From NCBI GenBank assembly GCA_009733775.1, contig WOGZ01000061.1, positions 62,001 through 126,000 of the forward strand: a stretch of 64,000 nucleotides of DNA, written 5' to 3'. Below the pieces are notes generated by a model. The model saw nothing but the letters and a program-made list of their open reading frames with translations, had not been told where the DNA came from and ran no database searches. Every line of letters begins with the position of its first letter. Position 1 is the stretch's first letter. Source of the stretch: Alectoria sarmentosa. Lineage: Eukaryota; Ascomycota; Lecanoromycetes; Lecanorales; Parmeliaceae. Positions 44,668 to 56,416 of this stretch are shown in pieces. Position numbers and translations under genes: made by a program.

Positions 44668-45553
44668 TTACTCGTCCATCATCTGGCCCTCTCCCATTTG
44701 AGTCGACGTTATCCATTCTTCCATCATAGCCTGCCCAGCACCACCAGCCAGTTCTTTGCCCTTAGCAGTACCTCTTCTCTTCACAACCAGGCAAAGGATT
44801 CTACCGTATATACTGAAGCCATCATACGTGGTATTCATACCCAGCTTCTTTTTGTCATCTTCTCCACCATCGTCTTCCTCTCCTACAGCTCTTTTGCCTT
44901 TGTTCTTCGAGGAAGGCATTTGATATACATCAAAATTCTCCTCACCCGAATCGTCAGAGACGAAAAGTCCTTCCTGACTCTCCTCCTTCGCTAATGTTGC
45001 GCTCCTACGGGCCTCATTCTCCGCAGCAGACGGCATGTCTGCCATACCAATACCCTCGCTCTCTTCACTCTCCTCTGCGACCAAACCCCGAGCACCCTCG
45101 CCCACCTCAACGGGCGCATCTCTCGTACCAGTCAGCTTCCCATTCGTAGTCCCTAGCCTGCCCTTTTCTGTCTTTACTGTCTTCGTCTTTCTGAGAACAG
45201 AATGGCGGGAGCTCGTTTCGGTCAGGAAGACTGCGACTTCGAAATCATCTGCAACCCATATTCTGCGATTAGAAGTTGCACCTCAGATAGCTGCGTAGAA
45301 AAGGCACTTGAATACCTTCTACAACAACATCCTTCCACCCCTTCCTCTTCCCTCCCTTTCCTGACTTTGCCCTTGCATTTTCTTCCCTCAGCTTCGGCAG
45401 CACCAGGGGGCGTACTGCTTCAATGACGCGCGGCAGTACAGGATTGCGAGAGTTGAGGAGCCAGCGGTATGCGTCTGCGGGATTGTCGAGATATATGCGG
45501 CATTCGAGGACGGAGTATTGGGTTATGCGGAGATAACGGCGGATGGGTGGCAT
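44668..45553 (-). CDS. Conserved fungal protein of unknown function
   Basis: The predicted protein has 272 residues in two exons (45553-45316 and 45248-44668) with a 67-nt intron. The N-terminus (MPPIRRYLRITQYSVLECRI, then YLDNPADAYRWLL) and the joined segment KDVVVEDDFEVAVFLTETS look like a conserved fungal protein that I have seen only as uncharacterised. The C-terminal third is acidic and Ser/Lys-rich (EESEESEG, SDDSGEENFDVYQMPSSKNK) and then basic, so a nuclear protein is possible. It is divergent from the mitochondrial bL36 gene, about 270 bp away. Confidence 0.8.
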
Positions 45554-45822
45554 TTTATCAGGTGTAGATCGTATATCCAATATCCGCCTCTAGATATCGG
45601 GTACATTGAACTATGTTGTAAGCTGAGAAGTGACCTTTACTGTACATGAATGCAAAAGAATGTCGACCGCGCCAAGGCCAATGTCTTGGCGATTTTGTTG
45701 GCTTGCATTGAACGCAAGCATCAACACTATCCCCACTGACTCGCAAGTATTGCAGCTCGAAAGTCCTCCTTGAAAGAAATCTTCCCAAAGCCTACCTCTG
45801 CTCCATCAGCCCGTGGTAAAAT
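45554..45822. promoter_or_regulatory. Divergent promoter, unknown gene and bL36m
   Basis: This 269-bp gap separates two divergent start codons and should carry both promoters. No specific site was identified. Confidence 0.5.
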
Positions 45823-46285
45823 ATGCCACGAGCAAACGCAGCAATGGCCGCTCTCCGCATTTTCTCTGTCCTCCCATCTCTCCAGCACACCTCAAGAATC
45901 ACGTCATTACGAGCATCTCTACCCATATGCGCATCATGTGCCGCTCGTGCATTCAGCACAGGTCCTCGAGGGGCGTTGAAACGGGGTCCACGTACAGGGT
46001 CATCGCAAGGGATATGGAGATCGTTGGCCGGATTGCTGGGCAAGCTTGAGAAGAGGCCAGGGCTCGAGATGGTCGAGCATGAAAAGCCGGAGCTGTTGAG
46101 GGGTATGAAGGTTCGGAGTAGTGTGAAGAAGCTGTGCGATGGGTGCAAGGTAGGCCATGTGTGTCTCTTGGAGGATTGGGAGAAAGAGCTAACGGTACGT
46201 CTTTTGTCTATAGAGTGTCAGGAGGAAAGGATATGTTTATATTATATGCTCGAAGAATCCGAAGCACAAGCAACGGCAGGGGTAG
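45823..46285 (+). CDS. RTC6: Mitochondrial ribosomal protein bL36m
   Basis: This is a large-subunit mitochondrial ribosomal protein. Exon 1 is 45823-46149, then a 64-nt intron, then exon 2 is 46214-46285, giving 132 residues. The C-terminal 38 residues are the whole bL36 core: MKVRSSVKKLCDGCK, spliced to SVRRKGYVYIICSKNPKHKQ. They include the Cys and His residues that bind zinc. The first 90 residues are an Arg/Ala-rich mitochondrial targeting and linker region. An internal ATG at 45844 is an alternative start that still leaves a targeting sequence. The splice site falls exactly inside the core and is needed to complete it. Confidence 0.93.
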
Positions 46286-46613
46286 AAAGGGCGGGAGGGA
46301 ATTGGGATCTCGGAAATAAATGCAGGAGAGAGATGGCAGAATCATTTCCACAGCATGGTTTTGACTTGAGGTACCAGTTTCGATTGCTGCAGGGGGGATG
46401 AGCAGCGCGACGTCCTGGGTAATTTCATGTTAGAAATTCATCCACAGTCCTACAATCACACTGCCAGCGAAGTATATCAGATGGGTATGGGACACGATGA
46501 AGAAGGCTTCGGTACGGCGTTTCAGCATGCCGCACGACATCGAATGTGATCTTGCAGGCTGCTCCAAACATATAACATCACACTCGACTTTCTCGCTGCG
46601 GAACATGCGGCTT
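46286..46613. terminator. Convergent 3' region, bL36m and RCF1
   Basis: About 330 bp between two convergent genes; no other feature was recognised. Confidence 0.4.
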
Positions 46614-47429
46614 CTAGCTTTCCCCTTCATCATCCTTCGGTCTATTATACCAATCTCTGATACGCTTCCATCCGAAAAAGCCTCCTCCGGCTTCACCCCA
46701 CACTCTTGTGTCAGGGCCCATACCGGCCTCTTCCTTGGCCATTGCCTGCTTTATTCTCTCTGCATCTTGTTTCTTCTCCCTTTCTCGTCTCTTCTCCTTA
46801 ATCAGCGCCTTCCTTTGCTCCAGCTCTGCAACCTCTTTCTTCGCATCCGTGTCGCTTACATCCTTCATCTTGCCCTTCAACGCCCCTATAACCCCCCTCC
46901 CATCATCACTCCTCCCCTCTCTCATCTGTTTTTCCTCGATTGCCTCTCTCTCCAACTCCTCCCTCTGGAAATCCCTCACCTTCCCCAACTTCGCTCTCCA
47001 CTCCTTATCCTCCTGATCCCTCGCCTCCAATTCTCTTATCCACGCATCTCTCTTCTCCTGCGCTTTTCTCTGCTTCACCAGATCCGTAAATTCTTTTCGT
47101 TTCAGACGGTCCGCGTTGTAGTAGTAAGAGCCACCGAGCATCGCGACGAGTGTAAAGGATTGCGCATAGAGACGGTAGCGGAAGAATTGATTTGTGCGGG
47201 CGCCGTTGCCTTGGCGAATGGAACGAGCGGCATTCAGAAGGGCCCAGCAGGTTACGGCGACGCCGAAGGGGATGAGGGGTTCTTCTTTGAGGCGGCGGGT
47301 GAATTTCTGCCAGCGATTTTCTTCGTAGAAATCTCTAGAAGATGGTCAGCTGAGGATACTTTCCGGAGAAACTGACGGGCAGGCTCACGGGTCGCTATCG
47401 AAAGAGGAGGGGAAAGGTGCATCGGACAT
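46614..47429 (-). CDS. RCF1: Respiratory supercomplex factor 1 (HIG1 domain)
   Basis: Rcf1 is an inner-membrane mitochondrial protein that helps assemble complex III-IV supercomplexes. Exon 1 (47429-47389) encodes MSDAPFPSSFDSDP. A 54-nt intron follows, then exon 2 (47334-46614), giving 253 residues. The HIG1 domain is clear: ENRWQKFTRRLKEEPLIPFG, then two hydrophobic segments (VAVTCWALLNAA and FTLVAMLGGSYYYNADRL) separated by the RQGNGARTNQFFRYR loop. The rest is a long charged helix rich in Lys, Glu and Arg (RKAQEKRDAWIRELEAR), typical of fungal members. It is divergent from threonine dehydratase. Confidence 0.95.
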
Positions 47430-47811
47430 GCTGGAACAGAAATGTCGAAAACCAGAGGGAAGGTAGGTAGATATTAAGAGTTTTGGGTCATGAGGTCATG
47501 CAATGTCCAAGGGACAAAAGCCACGCTTTTTCCAGTGTAGAGGAAGTCAAGCGGGGATCGCACGGATGAGCAAGAAGTACTTCTTGCAACATTAAAAGTT
47601 GGGAACGAATTGAACATTGAAGGTTGTTTGTTCGAGATCTTTGACTTCTCGAGGTGCTCTGTCAAATCGATCGACAGCGGAAATGTTCCGCCAGCTTCAG
47701 TGACTTTGCGCCAAATTTCTTTACTATTGTAGAGCACATTTGACTAGGTGAAATTCTCCGTTCACTCTGCGCTCTCCTCTCTCCTCTCATACTCTGGGGG
47801 TCTAATTCATC

Positions 47812-49568
47812 ATGGCTCCCATATCAATGCCAAATGGTGTTCACAGCAGTATGCCACTGACCGAGTACTCCGCCAATCCCACCTCAGAAAAGACCGCAGC
47901 TTCCTCTTCGGTACCGGACGCATTTCTGCTCTCTGATGGCCACCCAGATGTATGCAATATGTTTTGGCGACTTCTGCTCTATACTAATCAGACACAATTA
48001 GTATCTCCGCCTGATCCTCACTTCCCGAGTATATGAAGTCGTCAAGGAAACTCCACTCACGCCAGCTATCAACATCAGCAATCGACTAGAATGCAAAGTT
48101 CTTCTCAAAAGGGAAGACCTCCAACCAGTCTTTAGTTTCAAACTGCGAGGGGCATACAACAAAATGGCACATCTCAAGTCAGAAGAGCGGTGGAAGGGGG
48201 TGGTCGCCTGCTCGGCTGGTGAATGAAGCAGCACAATCATCTCCGGCTCTGAGCTGAGAAAATATAGGGAATCATGCTCAAGGAGTCGCATATTCTGCGC
48301 GCCACCTGAAGATACCTGCCACCATCGTCATGCCCTTAGGAACCCCCCCAATCAAACATCTGAATGTCTCCCGACTTGGTGGCTCTGTTGTATTACATGG
48401 CGATGATTTCGACTCAGCGAAAAGTGAGGCACACCGCCTGGAGAAGCTGCATGGTCTCACCAATATTGCACCTTTCGATGATCCTTATGTCATTGCCGGG
48501 CAAGGTACAATAGGTATGGAGCTGCTGCGGCAAACGAATCTGCAAGAATTAGAGGCAGTCTTCTGTTGCGTTGGTGGTGGAGGGCTGATAGCCGGCCTGG
48601 GCGTTTACATCAAACGCATTGCACCACATGTCAAGATCCTGGGGGTGGAAACTTACGATGCCAATGCGATGGTGCAGTCGCTCAAGAAGAAGGAGAGAGT
48701 AGTCTTGAAAGAAGTCGGCTTGTTCGCAGATGGTGCTGCAGTCAAAACTGTTGGAGAAGAGACGTTTCGGCTTTGCCTAGAGGTCGTGGACGACGTCATC
48801 GAAGTATCAACAGATGAGACCTGTGCAGCGATCAAAGACGTATTCGAAGACACAAGATCTATCGTCGAGCCCGCTGGCGCCCTGGCTTTGGCCGGATTGA
48901 AGAAGTATGTGGCTCGAAATCCGTCTACTAACCCTAAACGACAATTAGTTGCACTGGCTTCAGGTGCAAACATGAACTTCGACCGCTTACGGTTTGTTGC
49001 CGAGCGTGCCGCTTTGGGTGAACAAAAAGAAGCATTGCTTGGTGTCAATATACCAGAGAGACCTGGAGCTTTCGCTGAGCTTGTCAAAGCTGTACTTCCG
49101 CATTCCGTAACAGAGTTCAGCTACCGGTATGCCAAAGAAGCGTCTGCTAGCATCCTCATGGGCATATCCATCAATACATCCACACGGTCAGCGGAGCTTC
49201 CAGACTTGATCCATCGTCTTGGTCGAGATGGCATGCATACGGTGGACCTCAGTGGCGACGAACTTGCCAAGTCACACTTGCGATACCTCGTTGGTGGTCG
49301 CAGTGGTGTCCAAGATGAGCTCCTGTACATGTTCGATTTCCCGGAACGACCAGGGGCATTGGTCAAGTTCTTGACTACGTTGCGACTGGATCAAAACATC
49401 TCGCTCTTCCATTATCGAAACCATGGAGGTGATATCGCCAAGGTGTTGGCTGGCATCCAATGCCCCAAAGCCAAGAAGCAAGAGTTGGAGGGATTCCTCT
49501 TGAAGCTGGGCTATCCTTTCTCTGAGTGTACAGACTCGCCTACATATCGCATGTTTCTCCGGGAGTGA
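47812..49568 (+). CDS. ILV1: Threonine dehydratase (isoleucine biosynthesis)
   Basis: This PLP enzyme deaminates L-threonine to 2-oxobutanoate, the first step to isoleucine. The model has three exons (47812-47949, 48002-48218, 48268-49568; introns 52 and 49 nt) and gives 551 residues. The PLP lysine is Lys93 in VFSFKLRGAYNK. The phosphate-binding glycine loop is CCVGGGGLIAGL. The Asn of AGNHAQG is created across the second splice junction. Two ACT-like regulatory repeats follow (LLGVNIPERPGAFAELVKAV and MFDFPERPGALVKFLTTL), the pattern of the isoleucine-inhibited biosynthetic enzyme rather than the catabolic one. The short N-terminus is Ser-rich and could target mitochondria. Confidence 0.95.
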
Positions 49569-50454
49569 GGTGGCCGTGACAATGTGACGCTGCTCAGATT
49601 CCAAGAGTCAGATGCTGTGGTATGTAATCAATTGGCAGAATGCTAATCACATGCCCCCCGGATGACGGACAATGATAGTGGACAGGAGCTTCAAATCTAC
49701 TCCTTCTGACAGCCGAAAATTCTCAAACATTATCCTGCCGTATTCCAAGATACCCAGGTCGGCTGTTGCATTTGGAAGGCATCCAACCTCAGTCGGGGAT
49801 CTAGAAGACTTCGAAATGCACAAACGTAGAATAGATCGCTCTGTGATCCAGATGAGAGCTGGATTGCCTAGTAAAATGGATCTCTTCAGCTATGAGCTGC
49901 CCTCTCATCCCGCTATAACAGGACACCTACTATGACTGGGCACTCCTATCAAATTCGAGGCCCCAAGGCATGATTGCTTTCATTAATCCTTGTTCATATT
50001 GAAAGCAAGCAGTGATCCTCTGAAAATCCTCCTGGTGTCCTGATCTTGCCATTGCATTTCAAAGGGATCAAGGTGGCCCAGGTTTACTTCACTGACTGTG
50101 ATGGTGCCTTGACGCCGTCGGCGGTCATCATTTAGGGATAATGCATCTAGATAAGAGGCTTAAGGAGATGGATAATTGACGTCTATAACAAGGCTTTCAG
50201 CAATTTACAAAGACTGGAGTGTGAGCAGAGGCCAATCAACATTCTCACCCGTTGTGCTCTTTGTGTTGAGCTGTTCTTTATGCTCAGTCAATGATACACG
50301 CCTGCTTCACTCAACACGTCGCGGCGATGAGCTTGCTTTGCTCAACACGTTGTGGTGATGAGGTGAATTCTTTCACAATGTCGCACACACACTCACTCGC
50401 ATACACACTCGGTCGTTGTCAATTCTCATCTATCACTCACCTTCGGATCTCAAG
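49569..50454. other. Intergenic gap
   Basis: About 890 bp. No gene is supported. From about 50310 the text TCAACACGT is repeated (CTCAACACGTCGCGGCGATGA, then CTCAACACGTTGTGGTGATGA), a short direct repeat in the promoter of the glycosyltransferase gene. Confidence 0.45.
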
Positions 50455-52247
50455 ATGGTGCTTGAGGACTTCAGCAAATCGGCTCTGCCTGTGTGGCTTA
50501 CAGCTGCAATCTTCTTGACTCTGCTCCTTGGCCTGTCATTGTTCACTGCGAGTTACCAATTCATCTGGTACACTAGCGTTGTTGCTGCTACTGTTGCTAT
50601 CTTCTCCTTCGTGCACGATACGATATTGAGACTCTTCATCTTCTTACTCTTATTTCGTTACGTACGACTCATCGTTAATCAAGCAGCCTTCTGCTTGTAC
50701 AAACCCGTTGCAGTTCCAGCTAAACCAACTTTAACGGCAAAAGATGTCACAGTCATCGTACCGACAGTGGAACCTTACGGGGAGCTGTTTGACGAATGCA
50801 TCCGATCCATTCACGCCAACGAACCTGCCAAGATCATCATCGTCGCTGCGGGACCTGGCAATTATGACAAGGCAATCAACAGCACCGGGATATACTCAAA
50901 CGTTCGGGTCATGCATTGCACCGTCCAGAACAAACGACAACAGATCTGTGAAGCTTTACCAGAGGTACGGAAAGAGGGAGAGTCTTGGAGTCTATAACCA
51001 CTGGACAGAATAATGAGAGTGTCAGCATGAGAGTGTCAGAACGAAAGTGTCAGAACGAGAGTGTCAGAATGAGAGTGTCAGAATGAGAGTGTCAGAATGA
51101 GAGTGTCAAATGCAGTCACCCCCTTTTCATTTCCCTCAAAACCTTTATAGCTATCATTGAATCTGAACCTCCCGCTAACCCCCTCAACCATCTTTTTCAG
51201 ATAAACACCGCCATCACAGTCCTATGCGACGACCACGTCTTCTGGCCCACACAATTCCTATCCTGCGTACTCGCCCCATTCGAGGATTCAGCCGTCGGCT
51301 GCGTCGGCACCAATAAGCGCGTGCGCCGCACCATCTCACGCTTCTCCTTCGCGGCCTTTTGGAACGTCATCGGCTGCCTCTACCTCGAGCGTCACAACTT
51401 TGAAATCGCAGCCAGCAACACCGTCGACGGCGGCGTCTTCGTCGTCTCCGGCCGCACCTCGGCCCACCGCTCCGCTATCCTGCAGGACGAAGGCTTTACA
51501 ACCGGCTTCCTCAACGAATACGCCTGCTTCGGCCTCTTTGGCCCGCTCAACGCAGACGACGATAATTTCATCACGCGTTGGATGGTGGAGCATGGGAAGA
51601 AGATACAGATTCAGTACTCGGAGGACGCCTGCATCGAAACCACTCTGGGCGAGTATCCCAAGTTTCTCTCTCAATGCATGAGATGGGCGCGGACGACGTG
51701 GCGCAGCAATCCGAGGAGCCTGGCCTCGGGATTAACCTGGTGGACCCAGCCCTGGTGCATTTACGCCGTCTACCTCACCTCCTTTGTCAATTTCGCCTTA
51801 TTCTACGACGCAGCGCTACTCCTTACGCTCTGGTTCGGTCTGGCAAAGCCGGGAAATGACCGCTTCATTGGTTCAACCGCTGGGGTATTAACCCTTAGTC
51901 TATGGATTTTCTGTACCAAACTCGTCAAACCGTTCCCACACTTTCGGCGTAATCCCCGTGATTTAGTCTATTTGCCGGGTTATATCCTCTTCGGTTACTT
52001 TCATTCGCTTATCAAACTGGTTGCACTGCTCACGTTTTGGCATACGGCATGGGGTTCTCGCTCACTCAGTGACGAGGAACAAGGGCTATTGACCGGTGAT
52101 GTGGCTGGAATAAGTAGGGATGTAGCCACGCAGACGGACACAAACGAAGGGCTATCAGACGTTGTGATGGAAGGAATGGATGGGGATGCAGCCTCAAACA
52201 GTGACACAACAAAAGGGCTGTCGGAGGTCGTGATTGGACGAGAATGA
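50455..52247 (+). CDS. Membrane polysaccharide synthase, GT2 family
   Basis: This is a processive glycosyltransferase like fungal Cps1-type and hyaluronan synthase-like enzymes, using UDP-sugars at the membrane. The model has two exons (50455-50964 and 51201-52247; intron 236 nt) and 518 residues. N-terminal hydrophobic helices (TAAIFLTLLLGLSLFTASYQ) precede the GT-A domain (DVTVIVPTVEPYGELFDECI). Metal/acceptor Asp residues lie in TVLCDDHVFWP (Asp180-Asp181) and NADDDNFITRW. The product-extrusion motif QxxRW is in SQCMRWARTTWRSN. More membrane helices follow. The intron contains a 14-bp tandem array. The last 50 residues carry two copies of a short repeat (DTNEGLSDVVMEG and DTTKGLSEVVIG), with similar tandem DNA further downstream. 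Confidence 0.92.
51012..51109 (+). repeat. 14-bp minisatellite inside the GT2 intron
   Basis: Seven back-to-back copies of AATGAGAGTGTCAG with few changes (AACGAAAGTGTCAG, CATGAGAGTGTCAG) lie within the 236-nt intron. They account for its unusual length. Copy number is probably variable between strains. Confidence 0.9.
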
Positions 52248-52294
52248 GGTAAGAACCCCTTGAAACATGTCACATATGATTGCTAATCAATGTC

Positions 52295-52600
52295 AGAATG
52301 ACGAATAATTGGGGTGATGAGATCAGAAACGGTCAGCTTAAATAGAATACCGGATAGACAAAAGCCGCAAGACAAGGGTATGATACCACTACTATGTGCC
52401 AGAATGATAAACAATAAGCGTGATGAGATCAAAAACAATGACAACAAACGGGGAATAGAACAGACAAAAGCCACAAAGCAGGGGTACGATACCGCTGATA
52501 TATACCAGAACCACGGTCAATGAGTGTGACAATGGTGACGATAGACGGGGCACAGATTATATCAAAGCCGCAAGGCAAGGGTATGATACCATGATAGACA
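52295..52600. repeat. Three imperfect ~105-bp tandem repeats
   Basis: Three diverged copies begin near 52295, 52400 and 52506. Each starts CAGAA and holds a GTGATGAGATCA- or GTGACGATAG-like part, and each ends with an AAAGCC(G/A)CAA(G/A)(A/G)C(A)GGG and TATGATACC-like part. They fill the gap between two convergent genes. It is not a CRISPR array because there are no unrelated spacers. Confidence 0.75.
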
Positions 52601-52602
52601 TC

Positions 52603-54941
52603 CTATGTACATGCTTCTCCACCAGCCACAGTCAAGCTATTGGGGCCAAAGGATCCAGGTATTTTGATACCGAGGAGCCAAGTATCCACGGGAGCTAGAA
52701 CTCGACTTCGATGGTCAAAATCTCGAGGGTGGAGGATAATGCCATGGCCTTGCTCGTGGGACTTGCTGCCACAGTCTGTCTCGCCTTCGGTGTCGCTGTA
52801 AATGGAGCTCGCAGTGGTTGGCGATGCAAGAAGGCTTGACTCGTTGTTGCCGGAATCGGTTGTCGCAGCGGGGCTAGACATGGGCGTAGACATAGCTTGC
52901 CAGTGTTCATAGAGCAGTCCGGTGGCTTTGATGAACAGTCTCCAGCTTTGAGCCAGCTTTGATGTTGTTCGGGCGGATTGCAGCTCGAAATTTGCACGAT
53001 CCTTTAGTGCTTTCCTCAAGATTTTGCCAGCAGGGTTCTTAGGGATTGCGTCGACGAATACAACGCCTCCGTCTAGGCTCTTGTATCTTGCTAGGTAATT
53101 GGACATGTGGTTCTTGATGTCGGCCAGGTCAACTTCGCTATCAGGTATTTTGACGACGTAGGCTCGAGGGGCCTCGGTGGTGTCATCTTTGGGGTGGAGA
53201 ATACCGATGACCGCAGCGTCCAATATATCAGGGTGCAGCATAAGGACGGCTTGTAGTTCCGCGGGTGAAACCTGCCAGCCTCGGACCTTGATCATCTCCT
53301 GTTGCAGCCCAGTCAGCGGCGATCAGATATGGCACACATTGATGGGATAGAGACCGAATCTGGGGGATTGCCCAACCTTTATCCGGTCAACGATGTAGTA
53401 TTTGCCTCCATCCCTGTACCCAATATCACCGGTCTTTAGCCAGCCTTCAACGTCTATCATGGCTCTACTGGCTTCATGGTTTCCGAGGTAGCCTTGCATG
53501 ACGAGCGGTCCTCTGACGTAGATCTCAGCTTGTTCTTCGTCTCGATCGACGATGCTGCCATTTTGCGCGACGAGTCTGGGGACTCGATTAGCCATTTCTA
53601 GGTAGAAAGTTTGGGGGGACCTTACTTGGCTTCCATTCCTGGCAGCAATTTGCCCACACTACCGGTATGGTCGGTATCAGGCCAGAGGAAGGTAGTAATC
53701 CATCCAGACTCGGTCATCCCCCAAACCTGCACCACCCTCGCAGCGGGTGCCAAAAGGCGAAAGAACGCATCTTGAGCCCTCTCGTCCAACGGAGAGCCAG
53801 CACACCAGACCAGGCGGAGTGAAGCTAGCAGTTCCCTTGTCGTTGCTTCTCCTTTCATAAGTGCATTCAAGATCGCTGGTACCAAGGGTGTTTCGGTGAT
53901 CTCATACTGGTGAATTATCGACAAGTACCTCTGCTGCTCGAAGCGGCGCATTATGTAGGTCGGTATACCTTCTCGAAGCGGCGCGATATGTGCAAGTGGA
54001 AAAGCAAAGGCGTGGAACTCGGGTAGACTGATTAAACGAGATACCTGTTGCACGAGTGTCAGTATTGCGAAAGGGTGTTCGAGGGCTGAAAAGATCAATC
54101 TACCTTGTAGGGCTTTTCCTTGCCATCTTCCAGCATAATACTCTGCATCACGAAGCTGTGGTGAGAAATCATGGCCGCTTTCGGTAGCCCAGTGGTCCCA
54201 CTGGTCGAGAGCAAAGCAGCCGTCGTATTCTTTGCTTCTTCCTCGCTCGAAAACCGCACCCAATCGCGCTCGCCATGGGCCAGGAGTTCTTGGATAGAGT
54301 TGCAATATGATTTGGTGACATAGTGGGAATTTGTCTCTAGTGCGAACACGTTGGAAGCTGGCACGCCATACTCTCCCACTTGGGCGACGACGGGGAGGAG
54401 TTCGTATTCAGTGATAAGGAAGCGTGCTCTGGTGCTCTGCATGTGGTGCCTAAGCTCCGTATATGTGTATCCCGGATTCGAGCCTGTGAAGCGCCCTCCT
54501 GCGCCGATGATGCCCAGGAAAAGCATGGTGTACATCATCTAAGATTGTCAGCTCTGCTCGGACGCTTCTCGCGATGAATCCAAGGCGGTCGAATGTTGAA
54601 AGAAGGACTGTCGCCCTTACATCGTTGAAAGCGTGCACGCACACGCAGTCGCCTGGCTTCAATCCTACGGCTTTCCAGCCGGCGACGAACTTCCTGACTG
54701 TGGCCCGCGCTTCATTGGCTGATATCGACCTTTCGGCATTCTCGGGATCGATGTAGATCTTGGTGTCTTGATCGTAGTCACGATTGCCGAATATCCATGA
54801 GACCAAGTCCATCTTGGAGCCTTTTTCAAAGGGGTCCTCGAGAATCCAAGTGGTCGAGTTCTTATGGCGTTTGAAGATGTTGCGAATCTTGGCGAATGGG
54901 AATAGCTTGGTAAAGAAGGCATGTTTGTTCCTGCCGGACAT
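52603..54941 (-). CDS. AMP-dependent acyl-CoA / coumarate-CoA ligase-like
   Basis: This adenylate-forming enzyme activates a carboxylic acid as acyl-AMP and then transfers it to CoA. The model has five exons: 54941-54621, 54538-54104, 54044-53626, 53575-53377 and 53298-52603, with introns of 82, 59, 50 and 78 nt, for 689 residues. The AMP-binding motif is LLSTSGTTGLPKAAMISHHS. Later motifs are WGMTESGW, GWLKTGDIGYRDGGKYYIVD, KVRGWQVSPAELQAVL and the catalytic-lysine region NPAGKILRKAL. An extra C-terminal tail of about 140 residues is Ser/Thr-rich and not needed for catalysis. The substrate is unknown. A 28-nt intron at 53625-53598 was rejected in favour of the 50-nt one, which also gives a better sequence. 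Confidence 0.9.
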
Positions 54942-56416
54942 GGGGCAATCAGGTTAAATACCAAGTCAAGAGCGATGTCAGCCGCCCGGGGACAGCCAAT
55001 GATGTGGATGGTAATAGGAATGGTAATGCTCGGAGAGCCATGTAGATGTCAAGTCGGCGTGGTTCGGTTGTGGTTTCCTTGACAAGTCCGAAGGAAGGCG
55101 CGGCCAATCATGTGTCGTATGGATCTATCTCCGAGTCCGAGCAGGTACGAATAGGCGAGTAGTGCAGTCAGACCATCAGATGTCAAGCCGCTCACAGGAG
55201 TAATACGGCACGAGGATTTGGGATTTGGGATGGACGTATTTGTAATTCCAAGCGCTGATGATAGAGATAATAAACATGATAGACATGATAGACATGATAG
55301 AGAGAGCTTTGTATGAGGGTATGAGGGTGTGAGGATGAAGTCGACTTGGTGGGGGGGTGTCAGATCTAGTCCAAGTCAACGCACCTGTCGCGTGGCCTCC
55401 ATGTTCAGCTCTCTCTTCTCATGCATCTTGACGCCATCTTGCAGAGAAGGCGACATGGAAGGAGTCACTTCAGGCATGTGCATGAGGCCCCCACATTATG
55501 GTATGTCTTTCCACGTCGGTCGGTTACTACTTGTGGCATTTTCAAACAGTCATGTGGCCCTTGAGACGGCAAGATGCCTCGCAGCGGTTAAGGATGATGG
55601 ATGGTTGATGGTTGATCAGTGGCAGGATAAGACTTTATCATCTGCCGAACATGTCAAGAGGATCATGTGGGTGTTCATTCAAGGGATGGATTCAAAGGGA
55701 AAAAGGAAAGACTGCGACGAATTAAGGATACCGGTAGCTACCTAGCTGGCGGTTGTAGGAGCCGAGTGTGCATAATGCATGGAGAATGATGCATGATAAT
55801 AATGATGATGATGGTGATACCTACCTTAATGTTACTGTTTTTAGAGGGCGCGGCCGCATGGACTTGGTGATGAGATTGCATTACTCGTAGATGAGCACAT
55901 GAGGCATGTGCATCAAATAGAACTTAATGCTCCGGAGGTGTCGCGGACTTGCATCTGATTGGTCCATAGCCTGCATTTCCCTACCCACCCTACCGCTCCT
56001 GCAAGAAAATTCCAAATTCGTGGGACAATAATAGTACTGTATTATCGAACAGTAAGTGCTTTGTCGAATAATGCGATGCTTGGACAAGAACAGCAACTGG
56101 GACCGATGTAATGCAAGCTAATGTACGCTAATGCAAGCCAATGTACGCTATGCTTGTCGATGCTGCATGCAAACACCCGTGCCTGCGCCATCCTCCCTGC
56201 ATTGACCATTTCCCATCTTCTACTCCAATCCAAACCGAGGATCCATGCACCCAAATTACTCAAACCCTTCATTACTTGACAAATCAAATACGTCCAATGT
56301 CTCCAGATAGCCACTCTAGCATCCCCCCCCCCCCTCCTTTCAATTCCATATCACCCTCCTCACCCTCCTCACCCTCTTCGCCCTCTTCGCCCTCTTCATC
56401 CTCTTCAGCGCCTCTA
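54942..56416. other. Intergenic, no supported gene
   Basis: About 1.5 kb between two minus-strand genes; it should hold the promoter of the ligase. A run of ATGATAGAC repeats (near 55270-55305) is present. From about 56321 to 56410 there is a run of about 13 C followed by a CACCCTCCT/CGCCCTCTT-rich tract just downstream of the next gene's stop. Confidence 0.5.

Noticed and set aside
51012..51109. CRISPR-like array
   Set aside because: Units are 14 bp and directly adjacent, without spacers, in a eukaryotic intron.
53598..53625. A 28-nt intron in the acyl-CoA ligase
   Set aside because: Too short for a spliceosomal intron; the 50-nt choice with a later acceptor keeps the frame and gives better sequence.
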